This document shows, piece after piece, positions 8,512 through 17,449 of a stretch of 64,000 nt of DNA (its first letter is position 1; every line of letters begins with the position of its first letter). The notes under the pieces were generated by a model, which saw only the letters and a program-made list of their open reading frames with translations, was not told the DNA's origin and ran no database searches. The translations under genes were made by a program, and so were the position numbers. The stretch spans positions 5,927,164 through 5,991,163 of the forward strand of contig NZ_CP037452.1 in assembly GCF_007754425.1 (NCBI RefSeq), in the 5' to 3' direction. This DNA is from Gimesia fumaroli (GTDB taxonomy: Bacteria; Planctomycetota; Planctomycetia; Planctomycetales; Planctomycetaceae).

Positions 8512-9909
8512 TCACATCGGGGCAATCCGTTTGGAGCCAACATCAGTTGTTAAGACGACATGGCTATTAAAGCTCGCTAATATCAACTGCTGTTTGGCAG
8601 CCTGATGTTCCGGGTCGTCCCACAAGTTGTTGTGTTCCCAGGGGTCCGTTTGCAAATCGTAAAGCTCCCCCAAATCCTTGTCGTGATACAGAGATAATTT
8701 AAACCGGTCGTCGCGATACATGGTCGCAAAACTGCCCTCCCCGCCCGTGAAAAACGGATCGAGTGCGTCAAAGTATTCACAGCGAACACTATCGCGAATT
8801 TGTGCGCCTGTCTGTTCGCCAGTAAGCACCGGGAGCAGGCTCTGCCCCTGATGATAGTCTGGGATGGGCATCCCTGTTAAATCGAGTAATGTAGCAGAAA
8901 GATCGAGCAATTCCACAAGACCGGTCGCACACTGATTGGCGACAAAGTGTCCCGGCCAGGAAAAAATCAACGGTACCCGAACTAATCCTTCATAAAACCG
9001 ACATCCCTTTTGTACCAGCCCATGATCTCCCAACGTCTCACCATGGTCTGAAGTGAAAATGATGACCGTATTGTCTCTCTGTCCTGTTGATTCTAATGCA
9101 TTAAGTATGCGCGCAAACTGATCGTCAATTTGAGCAATCATTGCATAATAAAGTGCCTGAACTTTTTTCAGCTCACTGATTTCCGTTGACATCGTGACAG
9201 GCTGAAAATCAACCTGGGACAGCAGTTCTTGAGTCGCCTTATCAGACTCCTTAAAATGGGGACCGGGCATCGCGGCAGGGTCGAACAGATTCGCATATTT
9301 TTCAGGAGGAATAAACGGGGGATGCGGGTCATAAATATTGATGTTCAGCAACCAGGGTTGTTGGTGATCCTGTTCGATAAATTCGATTGCCCGATCAGAT
9401 GCCCACTTTGTTTGATGATATTCGGGGTCAACATGCTCTTGGCTATTTCGCATGTCCTCAAGGCTTTTACCTTGCGCGCGTACCCAGTCGGCATAATCGT
9501 GTGTTCCTTCAGGCCAATCATCGCGCGGAGCATGGCTATGCTGCCAGACTGTGAATCCATCATCCAGCCGAGGTTCCGCGCGATGGCCGGCACTCACTAA
9601 ATGAAATTTTCCAATCAACCCACACTGGTAACCACTCTCTGCGATTAACTTGCTGATCAGTGGTGGCCAATCAGGAAAGGTGTCGTTGCCATTTCTGGTA
9701 TTGTGTAAGCGCGAAGGATACAGCCCGCTCATAAAACTCGCCCTGCTGGGGGTACAGATTGGACTTTGGCAATACGCATGCGTAAAGGCCACCCCCTCTT
9801 CCACGAGCGAATCAACCACAGGCGTTTTCACATACGCGTTCCCCAGCGCACCAATGGTGTCAAACCGTTGCTGGTCGGTGCAATACCATAAAATATTAGG
9901 ACGGGTCAT
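8512..9909 (-). CDS. Cytoplasmic sulfatase (choline-sulfatase-like type)
   Basis: 465-residue type I sulfatase that begins directly with the catalytic fold (NILWYCTDQQ at residues 5-14) and has no signal peptide, unlike the other complete sulfatases here, so it probably acts in the cytoplasm. The active-site block is C52-T-P-S-R56. The second metal block is FTSDHGETLGDHG. An AAGG ribosome-binding site precedes the ATG by about eight bases. It lies 89 bp downstream of, and on the same strand as, the fused Tct transporter gene. Cytosolic sulfatases of this type act on small imported sulfate esters or related phosphonates, so transporter and enzyme may form an uptake-and-desulfation unit (inference). 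Confidence 0.92.
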   Translation of the reverse strand: MTRPNILWYCTDQQRFDTIGALGNAYVKTPVVDSLVEEGVAFTHAYCQSPICTPSRASFMSGLYPSRLHNTRNGNDTFPDWPPLISKLIAESGYQCGLIGKFHLVSAGHRAEPRLDDGFTVWQHSHAPRDDWPEGTHDYADWVRAQGKSLEDMRNSQEHVDPEYHQTKWASDRAIEFIEQDHQQPWLLNINIYDPHPPFIPPEKYANLFDPAAMPGPHFKESDKATQELLSQVDFQPVTMSTEISELKKVQALYYAMIAQIDDQFARILNALESTGQRDNTVIIFTSDHGETLGDHGLVQKGCRFYEGLVRVPLIFSWPGHFVANQCATGLVELLDLSATLLDLTGMPIPDYHQGQSLLPVLTGEQTGAQIRDSVRCEYFDALDPFFTGGEGSFATMYRDDRFKLSLYHDKDLGELYDLQTDPWEHNNLWDDPEHQAAKQQLILASFNSHVVLTTDVGSKRIAPM

Positions 9910-9998
9910 GGAATCGCCTTCGTGTTTTAGAGACTTTGTGGTTGAAAAAACTCTGCAATCTCTGCGTGAGGTCTATTTTCTGCGCTGGAATGATCCAG

Positions 9999-12917
9999 TT
10001 ACGGCAGTACAACAGAGAATACTGATGTGAACACAATTTCTGTACCCAACCCAGTCAACAAAGAGAGTTCGATGAGAATTAACAAATAGTTCGGTTGCCA
10101 TTTTGCCATAGCTCCCCCAGTGACTGCAACCATGAATGCCGTTGCCAGCCAGTAACTGAGCCAGCCCTGCTCTAACACCAGCACATAACCGCAAAGCAGT
10201 ACAAAACAAATAACGGCCAGCCAGATGCGCGGCTTGCAGCTTGAGAATCTATTTGTTGATGGTGTTTGACTGAGAAGTTTTTCCTGTACGACGATAATAC
10301 TCATCAATAAGAGAATTACCATGATCATATAGAAAGGAAAATCAGGAAGCTGAACTGTTGAGCCAGGAACCAGTTCGCTGAATTTCTTCTCACTTTGGCT
10401 GATGTTCTCATTTAATTTCTCGCCCCGATAAAACACCGGTGCAATAGACAACTCCCGCAAACTATTCCGCACAGAATCAGATTGCATCGCCTGTTCCAGT
10501 GTATCTGCCAGTAGATCAATTCGCTCTTGCGGAGTGCCTTTGGGTGCCCACCAGTAAAACGAGTTACCAACCACGGCATCGAGATGCTGTTCACGAGCCG
10601 TCGAAACGTCTGGCAGGGCGGATTGCCTCTTGTCAGACAATACTGCCAAAGCGCGAATCTGCCCGTCTCCCTGGTAGGACAGAAATTCTGCCAGCGAAAA
10701 AATGGTGGCATCGATATGACCACCAATGAGCATCGTATATCGCTTTTGCCCATCTCCCGATTGCACATAATTAAAATATTCTCCACCAGAGGCCTGTTCT
10801 ATCTTTTTGGCAGCGAAATGGGCGACTGCCCCGAAATTGGTTCCAAATTGAACTTTACCAGGATGGTTCTCGGCATAATGCAACAGCTCAGCCAGATTTT
10901 TGTACCAGGCATTTTGATGCGTGGCTACCACCAGGTTAATCTCTCCCGTTTGGGCAATCGGATCAAAAGCCTCCGGACCGTAGTTCACTTTGCCGGAGTA
11001 TTTCGATGTAATAATCCCCTCATGGTTACAGAGTATTTTGTAACCATCAGGCCGCGCCTGTTTGACATTTCGGCTCCCAATCGTACTACTGCCCCCCGGC
11101 TGATTAATGATGACGACAGGTTGTTTCAGCAGCTTGTTCTCGGTGATGGACTTTTGAATAATTCTGACAAACAGGTCCGTTCCGCCTCCTGCAGAAAACG
11201 GCACGACAACCTGAACGGGGCGTTGTGGAAATTGCGTCAGCTCATGTTGATTCGCGAAGAAACCAGAAAACTGAAAGACGATCATGCCAATAATGGCCAT
11301 CACCGCAACGGTATGCCAAACTGGTAAACCGTATCGACTCCAAAATGAGTGAGACTCATCTTCTGCGTTTTCACTCAATATTTCTGAGGAATTAAGAGCA
11401 GTCGTCTTTTCGGCATCATCATGCAAGGTCTCTTTTTTGCTGTCCGATTGTTTGCGGAACCGACGCACAAGCGGCACCATCAGCAATAATGCAGAGATGG
11501 CGACAAAGAGTAAAGAAATTGGCCGAGTGATGATCGGTAACCAGCTACCATGCGATGACATTAGCCCGGCGCACAAATTTTCTTCAGCAATCGGACCTAA
11601 GACAAAACCAATGACAAAGGGGGCCAATGGGATTCGGTTTCGCTCTAATACCAGTCCCAGCAGCCCGAAACCGAGCATCACCCAGACATCGAACATTCGG
11701 TTCGACAACGCAAATGCTCCGGCAATGCAAAAGGTGAAAATAATGGGCAACAAAAAAGGACGTGGAAACCGTACCAGTTTTGCCAGAAAACCGACTGATG
11801 CGATCATCACCGCAAACATGACCAGATTTGCCAGAAAATAGGTTCCCATAATGGTATGCACGAGTTCGGGATGATCGCTGAATAACCGCGGACCTGGTTG
11901 CAAACCATGCAGAACTAATGCGCCGAGCAAAATGGCATCGATCACACTGCCGGGGATGCCCATCGCTACGAGTGGAATTAAAGCCCCCCCTACAGTCGCA
12001 TTATTGGCTGCTTCTGAAGCAATAATTCCCTCCGCAGAACCGGAACCGAATTTCTGCGGAGTTTTGGAACTGTTTTTGGCGGCTGAATAAGCGGCTATCG
12101 AGCCGATGTTTGCACCAATGCCGGGAAGTATTCCAATAAACGTTCCAATAAAGGAAGACCGCAACATATTAACCCATTGATTTTTCCAATCTCTGAAAGT
12201 AAGCCACAACCCACTGTGTGTTACCGAGACGCGCGGAACTTTTTGGTCAATATTCGCAATATCGCGCAGCACCTGATTGATCGCAAACATTCCAATTAAC
12301 ACGGGCAACAACTTGAAACCACCATTGAGAGGAGTGAACCCTAATGTGAGTCGCACTTCGCCTGTGGCTGCGGAAATCCCCGGCATGGCTGCCAAAATTC
12401 CCAATGTTCCCGAAAAGAGTGACCGCGTCAGCGATGCACCATCAATGGTCGCGATTAATACCAGGGCCATTAATACCAGCGAGAAATATTCAAAAGGTCC
12501 CAATTGTGTTGACCAGCGGGCAATTGGGGCAGACAAGGTGACTAAAAACACACAGGAAATTAAACCACCCACCAGGGAAGCATATATTCCCAGCCCCAGC
12601 GCACGACCGGGCTGACCTTGTTGCGTCATGGGGTAACCATCAAGCGTTGTCATTACAGAGGCGGGCGTGCCGGGCATTCGCAAGAGTGTGCCGGTTATCA
12701 AGCCACCGCTGATTGATCCCACATACATACTCACTAACAATGTCATCGCCAGTTGAGGATCGAGGGTAAACGTCAACGGCAACGTAAGTGCAATCAACAT
12801 GGCGCCGGTTAAACCGGGAATCGCACCCACGAAGATACCAAGCGATGTTCCCACAAAAATCAGCGTCAGGCTGAGAGGTGTAGATAATTGAACAACTGTA
12901 GTTTGAATCGCATCCAT
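9999..12917 (-). CDS. Single-chain tripartite tricarboxylate transporter: TctA-TctC-TctB fusion
   Basis: 972-residue protein containing all three parts of a tripartite tricarboxylate transporter (TTT), which are normally separate proteins. Residues 1 to about 490 form the large multi-helix permease TctA, with the family motif GIFVGAIPGLTG near residue 28. A charged linker and one further helix (about 525-550) follow. Residues about 560-845 match the periplasmic substrate-binding TctC/Bug family, including VVVPFSAGGGTD and PGGSSTIG motifs. Residues about 860-972 are hydrophobic with about four helices, fitting the small subunit TctB. TctC proteins bind carboxylates such as citrate or tricarballylate. 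Here the binding domain would be tethered outside the membrane between two helices. The sulfatase gene follows 89 bp downstream. Confidence 0.88.
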   Translation of the reverse strand: MDAIQTTVVQLSTPLSLTLIFVGTSLGIFVGAIPGLTGAMLIALTLPLTFTLDPQLAMTLLVSMYVGSISGGLITGTLLRMPGTPASVMTTLDGYPMTQQGQPGRALGLGIYASLVGGLISCVFLVTLSAPIARWSTQLGPFEYFSLVLMALVLIATIDGASLTRSLFSGTLGILAAMPGISAATGEVRLTLGFTPLNGGFKLLPVLIGMFAINQVLRDIANIDQKVPRVSVTHSGLWLTFRDWKNQWVNMLRSSFIGTFIGILPGIGANIGSIAAYSAAKNSSKTPQKFGSGSAEGIIASEAANNATVGGALIPLVAMGIPGSVIDAILLGALVLHGLQPGPRLFSDHPELVHTIMGTYFLANLVMFAVMIASVGFLAKLVRFPRPFLLPIIFTFCIAGAFALSNRMFDVWVMLGFGLLGLVLERNRIPLAPFVIGFVLGPIAEENLCAGLMSSHGSWLPIITRPISLLFVAISALLLMVPLVRRFRKQSDSKKETLHDDAEKTTALNSSEILSENAEDESHSFWSRYGLPVWHTVAVMAIIGMIVFQFSGFFANQHELTQFPQRPVQVVVPFSAGGGTDLFVRIIQKSITENKLLKQPVVIINQPGGSSTIGSRNVKQARPDGYKILCNHEGIITSKYSGKVNYGPEAFDPIAQTGEINLVVATHQNAWYKNLAELLHYAENHPGKVQFGTNFGAVAHFAAKKIEQASGGEYFNYVQSGDGQKRYTMLIGGHIDATIFSLAEFLSYQGDGQIRALAVLSDKRQSALPDVSTAREQHLDAVVGNSFYWWAPKGTPQERIDLLADTLEQAMQSDSVRNSLRELSIAPVFYRGEKLNENISQSEKKFSELVPGSTVQLPDFPFYMIMVILLLMSIIVVQEKLLSQTPSTNRFSSCKPRIWLAVICFVLLCGYVLVLEQGWLSYWLATAFMVAVTGGAMAKWQPNYLLILIELSLLTGLGTEIVFTSVFSVVLP

Positions 12918-13174
12918 ATTTTGTACTGGTGCAGATGACTGCTTGGCCCCTTACTCAACGGAGACCGTTAGATAGTGATTCATTAAAGAATTATATTCAC
13001 CAACAAAACTCCAGATCACGAAGGAGAGCTAAGATGAATTCGTGTTACCTGATTTTCCCCTAAGGTTCCATCGATATTTCCTCGTGCTATCCTGCCTGGG
13101 TGGTGACATATTAATATCCTGATACATTGTATCTCAAAACAGATAGTGAACATGTCTACTATGTTCGTGGATAA
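12918..13174. other. Intergenic region upstream of the transporter gene
   Basis: Upstream of the Tct fusion (minus strand), so its promoter is expected here. There is an interrupted palindrome GAACAT/ATGTTC at 13148-13166 with a 7-base spacer, a possible operator. No ORF with coding character is seen. Confidence 0.3.
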
Positions 13175-13214
13175 ACAAAAAACGCCGGGCGATTTCTCGA
13201 CCGGCGTTTTTTGT
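13175..13214 (-). terminator. Rho-independent terminator after tRNA-Asn
   Basis: A perfect 14-bp inverted repeat (13175-13188 with 13201-13214) around a 12-base loop, GC-rich at the core with A/T-runs outside, so it can work in both directions. It lies 40 bases past the tRNA 3' end on the minus strand. Its 14 bases from 13177 to 13190 are identical to 5983-5996 in the terminator of the sigma operon. Confidence 0.85.
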
Positions 13215-13254
13215 TAAGTAATGGGTCACGCTTATTCATAAGCATAACAAGAAG

Positions 13255-13327
13255 CTCCTCGAGTAGGACTCGAACCTACAACCTAGCGGTTAACAGCCGC
13301 TCGCTCTACCAATTGAGCTATCGAGGA
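13255..13327 (-). tRNA. tRNA-Asn (anticodon GTT)
   Basis: A complete 73-base cloverleaf. The seven-pair acceptor stem joins 13321-13327 with 13256-13262 and the discriminator G is at 13255. The D arm is GCTC/GAGC, the anticodon stem AGCGG/CCGCT has loop CTGTTAA giving anticodon GTT, and the T arm is GTAGG/CCTAC with TTCGAGT. The 3' CCA is not encoded. Confidence 0.97.
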
Positions 13328-13482
13328 ATAAATTAGCGGTAGAAGAAAGCTCTCAACCCCTTTGTGCGTATAAGATATTGTGAGGTATGGATGAAGTCAA
13401 CCGATGTTAATCATGAACCAGATGTGTTCTGGCAAAATTCTCAAGAAAATTCGGACTGATCGGACATCGTAACTGTTTTGAG

Positions 13483-13926
13483 TCACTCAGCTTCGGCGTC
13501 CGGCTGTTCGGGGGCCACCCCTTTAACCTTTTCCAGGGTGACTTTATTGCCTTGCTCATTGTACTCGATGAGGTTCATAAAGGCCCCCATCAGCATAATT
13601 CCCCGGCCACAGGGACGTTCGAGATTTTCCAGCAGGGTAGGATCCGGGACATCGGTCCGATCGAACCCTTCGCCTTCATCCTGGATTTCTATGCGAACCC
13701 GTTCGTCGCTCAACCAGCAGTTGATTTCGACGCTTTTGTCAGGCGACATTCGATTACCATGCTTAATGGCATTCACCAGCGCCTCTTCTAAAGCGAGGCG
13801 CACAGCAAAGACATCGCGATCTGGATACTCACGTACCTCAAGAGCCTCGACAATTCTGGCTTGAACAGCCTGACCTTCCGAGGTATCGCTGGGAATCGTT
13901 ACTTCAAAATGTTCGTCCGATGACAT
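13483..13926 (-). CDS. RsbW-like anti-sigma factor / ATP-binding serine kinase
   Basis: About 147-residue protein of the HATPase_c_2 family, which includes the anti-sigma serine kinases RsbW and SpoIIAB. Visible motifs are the N box LALEEALVNAIKHGN, the G1 box DEGEGFDR and the G2 region GRGIMLMGAF. Such kinases phosphorylate a STAS-domain antagonist and sequester a sigma factor or other partner. The STAS gene lies 192 bp upstream on the same strand. I chose the ATG at 13926; a GTG at 13941 would add five residues, and neither has a clear ribosome-binding site. No SigB-type sigma factor lies beside it, so the final target is unknown. Confidence 0.88.
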   Translation of the reverse strand: MSSDEHFEVTIPSDTSEGQAVQARIVEALEVREYPDRDVFAVRLALEEALVNAIKHGNRMSPDKSVEINCWLSDERVRIEIQDEGEGFDRTDVPDPTLLENLERPCGRGIMLMGAFMNLIEYNEQGNKVTLEKVKGVAPEQPDAEAE

Positions 13927-14118
13927 GTATTTGGCCAGCACACGATTTCTGGTGTTTATCCAGTTACTAAATTAGAGACAGGTCAAGCAGTTTCAGGAAA
14001 ACAGTTTCAAAAATGAACCGCGGTATTCCTTGTTTCGCTATCTCACAACATTTTGTTCTCCAAAAGTACTCTGCAAATGACCGGGAACGCGTTCGAAACA
14101 GCAATTCCCGAGCCAAAG

Positions 14119-14475
14119 CTAAAACCCTTCGAGAGCAGCTTCCTGTGTTTCGGCAATATCAAAAAGTTGATTCAGTCTTGTAATGGCGAATACTTCATAG
14201 ATATCAGGACGAATTGAACAAAGTTTCAATTTCCCCTTTGCCTTTTTCACTTTTTTATCCAGTGTAATTAACTTTCCGAGTGCAGCACTGGAAAGATATT
14301 CGACATTGGAAAAGTCGAGAATAATCTTCTTGCGACCATCTTCATCAACAAGCCCAAATAACTGAGTCCCGATGATCTGGATATTCCCCTCATCAAGGAT
14401 CTTCTTGTCAATAAACTTTGCAATGGTGACATCATTGACTTCCTCGATGTCAACACGACGGTGACCAGCTGCCAT
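14119..14475 (-). CDS. STAS-domain anti-sigma factor antagonist (RsbV-like)
   Basis: 118-residue single STAS domain. The core IILDFSNVEYLSSAALGKL (residues 51-69) matches the phosphorylation loop of SpoIIAA/RsbV; the phospho-acceptor should be Ser62 or Ser63. When dephosphorylated, such proteins bind the cognate kinase and release its partner. It is upstream of and co-directional with the RsbW-like gene, so the two probably form a partner-switching pair. The ATG at 14475 has an AGAGGG stretch upstream. The N-terminus is slightly longer and more charged than in RsbV. Confidence 0.9.
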   Translation of the reverse strand: MAAGHRRVDIEEVNDVTIAKFIDKKILDEGNIQIIGTQLFGLVDEDGRKKIILDFSNVEYLSSAALGKLITLDKKVKKAKGKLKLCSIRPDIYEVFAITRLNQLFDIAETQEAALEGF

Positions 14476-15230
14476 AATTCCAGCCCACCCTCTTCTAAAA
14501 AGACAAAATCCGACGTTGGCACATGTATTCCCTATGAATACATTATCGTTGACGTGAAACTACCTACGATTGCCTGGCCCGATCGGAATCGATCATAAAA
14601 ACGAATTGAATAAAGTAACAAATTATATCTGTTGCGACTAAAAAGGGAATCACCTAAACAGATATTCCCATTAGACTAACATCAATTTGCATCCGGACAA
14701 CACGTCCCTGATTATGCATGATCATCACGCTTTCCTTCCTTGCTGTCAAGCATATTCGCAATATTGTTTACGGGAATCTACGGGTCTAAGTGCCATATTC
14801 AGCAGACTTTGTGTAATCTCGCAGACTCAGATTGTCTAAATCCCCGTTTATTAAGGTGAAAAGGACCGACGAACTCGACCGTGCCTGGGAAATCCCTGCA
14901 GCTGATTTCAAGCGCCCTAATTGTAAAGAGAGTGAAACGTCTCTCTGTGAATCGTGTTCAACGTTTGATACAACACCGCCGCTCCGATTCACGCAGTGCA
15001 GCGCGAATGCCCCACAATCAATCATAATCCCGCGGTTTCCCCGGTTTCTCTTTAACTGCAACTGGCATAACCCTGACAGATTGCCTGCCACCTGAAAAAC
15101 CTCGCTTTCAGGCGTTCCCGTCAGCGCACCGCCCTGATCTCAGGCGCACTGTTTGCCCCTTAGTGCTGTTGAACAAAGGACATTCTGCCCTCATCGGCAG
15201 TTCAGTTTGACTCTTCACCCGGGGAACACC
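14476..15230. other. Long intergenic region, no supported gene
   Basis: A 755-base gap between the STAS gene and the secreted-protein gene, which are divergently transcribed, so both promoters should lie here. Open frames of 87 and 101 residues overlap on opposite strands near 14786-15095, but they have low-complexity composition and no ribosome-binding site. I do not regard them as genes. No riboswitch or repeat was recognised. Confidence 0.5.
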
Positions 15231-16442
15231 ATGCAACGTCGATTCCGCTTCACCCTCATCATTCTATCCGTGAGCTTATGTTCGTTTTCCCTCCTTCAGG
15301 CAGGAATTGAAATCGAACTGACAGACGGACGCATCGTCACTGCTGACCGCATTGAGTGGGGTGCCTCGTCAACTTTGATCCTCGAAACTGCTCGCCAGAA
15401 CCGAACGGTTCAATCAACACATTCTCTGGACCAAATCAAACGGCTGTCGATTGATGGCTCGCACTATGATCAGGAAACAATTCAACTGGCGTCGGCAAAC
15501 CGGCACCTGGTTCAGCCAGCCACATTCACATCAATTCAAAATGATCCCAGAGAGAGAGCGACTTCCCTCAAGCACCTGACAGAGAAAGCACCCTCAGGCG
15601 ATTTCCATTGCCAATTACCCTGGCCCTGTCCTTCCAATCGCAGTCGTGGCACCATTATTGGCATTCACGATGATCCCCTGAGTGCTTATGAACCGTTGTT
15701 GAATCAGGTTTATCCTGAAGGCGTTCCGACTTTAGAACGTGGGTTTGCTCTGGAACTGATGCGTTCGCAGGCGGCTCAACGGGTTTTGGGAACGCCCCCG
15801 TCTCCGCAAGATTTTCCGCCGCCCCCGGCAGTAAATCCGATCCTGGGAAAACTGACACAGATTGGCGTTCAGGCGACGCCGCTGAATACACGCGGCAAAG
15901 CAGACTGGAACGCACTGGCGATTCGCGTGCAGGGCTTTGACCGAATGGGCAATCCCGCTCGGATTTCCGGAAACGTTAACATCACCCTCTACGGCCAGCG
16001 TCAATTGCTGTTACATGTCTGGGATCAACAGTTCCTGGCAAAACCAATCGAGACGATTTCCCTCGCACAATGGACGCGTAATTGTTCGACCACGCCAAGC
16101 ACACAAACTCCGCGTGTCGGAAACGCGTTTGGTGCAGGTCAACCGACTGATCAGACCTGGATTGTGTTCTTACCTTCGCCGATCCCCGAACAGAACCCAA
16201 ATGTTTACGCGCTGGGTGAAGTCCAGGTCTCTCTGGTCTCTCCCGGAATTGGCACGTTTGAAGCTTCGACTCCTGCTGTACCTTTGAAGCAGGTTTCACT
16301 CAACCGTGATCTCTCATTGGCGAATGACGGCTCGCGCTTCTTTCCGTCCGAAACGACCTCGTCGGGTGTCTACCATATGAAGCGTTTGAACTATAATGCC
16401 GCCTCAAGGCCAAGCAGCCGCACACTCTCCGTCCAACCTTAA
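15231..16442 (+). CDS. Secreted protein of unknown function
   Basis: 403 residues from the ATG at 15231. The frame is open from 15153, but the signal peptide starts at MQRRFRF, which fixes the start. The signal peptide spans about residues 1-24. It is followed by a short beta-rich segment, IELTDGRIVTADRIEWG, resembling the LSM-like 'DGRxLxGxI' pattern, then a Pro-rich middle and a beta-rich C-terminal half. I recognise no catalytic motif. Planctomycetes have many secreted proteins of this kind. The 3' end overlaps the convergent amidinotransferase-fold gene by 39 bp (16404-16442). Confidence 0.75.
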   Translation: MQRRFRFTLIILSVSLCSFSLLQAGIEIELTDGRIVTADRIEWGASSTLILETARQNRTVQSTHSLDQIKRLSIDGSHYDQETIQLASANRHLVQPATFTSIQNDPRERATSLKHLTEKAPSGDFHCQLPWPCPSNRSRGTIIGIHDDPLSAYEPLLNQVYPEGVPTLERGFALELMRSQAAQRVLGTPPSPQDFPPPPAVNPILGKLTQIGVQATPLNTRGKADWNALAIRVQGFDRMGNPARISGNVNITLYGQRQLLLHVWDQQFLAKPIETISLAQWTRNCSTTPSTQTPRVGNAFGAGQPTDQTWIVFLPSPIPEQNPNVYALGEVQVSLVSPGIGTFEASTPAVPLKQVSLNRDLSLANDGSRFFPSETTSSGVYHMKRLNYNAASRPSSRTLSVQP

Positions 16443-17231
16443 GGTCAAACATTTCGCAGAGCCGCCTGCTTTGATGAATTCATCCAAGGGCGTGCTGTGT
16501 GCCTCATAACCACGTTCCTTGAGAGCTTTTTCCAGTTGCGGGCAGCCGGTATTCAAGGCCACCGATTTCCCGATCACGACTGCATTACAGGCAAACCGCT
16601 GGGCTTCCTGATCCACCACGGGAATCAGATGCGGAATATGTTCTTTCAAAGCCTGTTGTGCATAGCTGTCAAAAGCGGGCGGATAATATATGGCTTCCGT
16701 CTCACTCAGCGGGCAGAAGCAGGTATCGAGATGATAGTAGAATTCATCGACCAGCTGTAACGGAATCACGCGGCAGTTTATTTCACCAGCCACCCATTGC
16801 AGCGCCTTCACATCGCTGCGAATCAGATAACCGGCAAAGAGGGTGTCTCCACAAAAAAGCGCATCGCCGGCCCCTTCAAAGAAATAATCGTCGGGCATCT
16901 CTATCGTTTCAAAGCCGGCCTCTTGAAACCAGTCCCGATCGACGGCAGTTTCTCCCTGTCGCGCTTCATGGCGAAATTGGGACAAAAATACCTTGTCTTT
17001 CCAGACAAGGCCGGCGTTCGCCGTAAAGACGAGATCGGGTAGTCCCTTCACGGGCGTCATTAATTTTATCTGGGCTTTTAACGTCTGTAGAAGCTGATGC
17101 AAAGCCTCCCACTGCTGCCGGGCCACGTCGAGATTACTTTGCTGACTGCGGCTCATCCAGGGATTGATTTCGTATTCAATCCCATAAAAATCGGGCGGAC
17201 ACATTAAGATGGTGGGGGTGTTGAATTTCAA
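16404..17231 (-). CDS. Amidinotransferase-fold arginine/dimethylarginine hydrolase
   Basis: 275-residue member of the guanidino-group-modifying (amidinotransferase/arginine deiminase) superfamily. Family marks are CPPDFYGIEYEINPWM near the N-terminus, DLVFTANAG (substrate pocket), FEGAGDAL (guanidinium-binding acid), the catalytic His at 167 in HLDTCF, and the nucleophilic Cys at 261 in GGSAKCLTLRL. Length and N-terminus resemble the dimethylargininase group and the arginine dihydrolase domain of cyanobacterial ArgZ/AgrE. Products could therefore be citrulline or ornithine plus ammonia. The exact substrate is not settled by sequence. It is a lone gene with a 39-bp convergent overlap with the neighbour. 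Confidence 0.8.
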   Translation of the reverse strand: MKFNTPTILMCPPDFYGIEYEINPWMSRSQQSNLDVARQQWEALHQLLQTLKAQIKLMTPVKGLPDLVFTANAGLVWKDKVFLSQFRHEARQGETAVDRDWFQEAGFETIEMPDDYFFEGAGDALFCGDTLFAGYLIRSDVKALQWVAGEINCRVIPLQLVDEFYYHLDTCFCPLSETEAIYYPPAFDSYAQQALKEHIPHLIPVVDQEAQRFACNAVVIGKSVALNTGCPQLEKALKERGYEAHSTPLDEFIKAGGSAKCLTLRLDGECAAAWP

Positions 17232-17449
17232 TGCAGCTCGCTTTCTTGATCGTGATTCTCGCTGATCTCTTTATTTTCATTTCACTTCGGTTACTCTCAT
17301 TATACCATCGTCTTCCATCGCCTGTTTGAATTATTCGAAAGTGAAACGAGTTTTCGAATCCGGTTATGTTTAATTGACGGGATGACCGGCAATAGAATAC
17401 ATTCAGGACATGACTATAACTTCTTTCTTTCTGTTTGGGATTCATCACC

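Noticed and set aside
14786-15095. Overlapping small frames on both strands in the 755-base gap
   Set aside because: No ribosome-binding site, no family pattern, and the two strands contradict each other.
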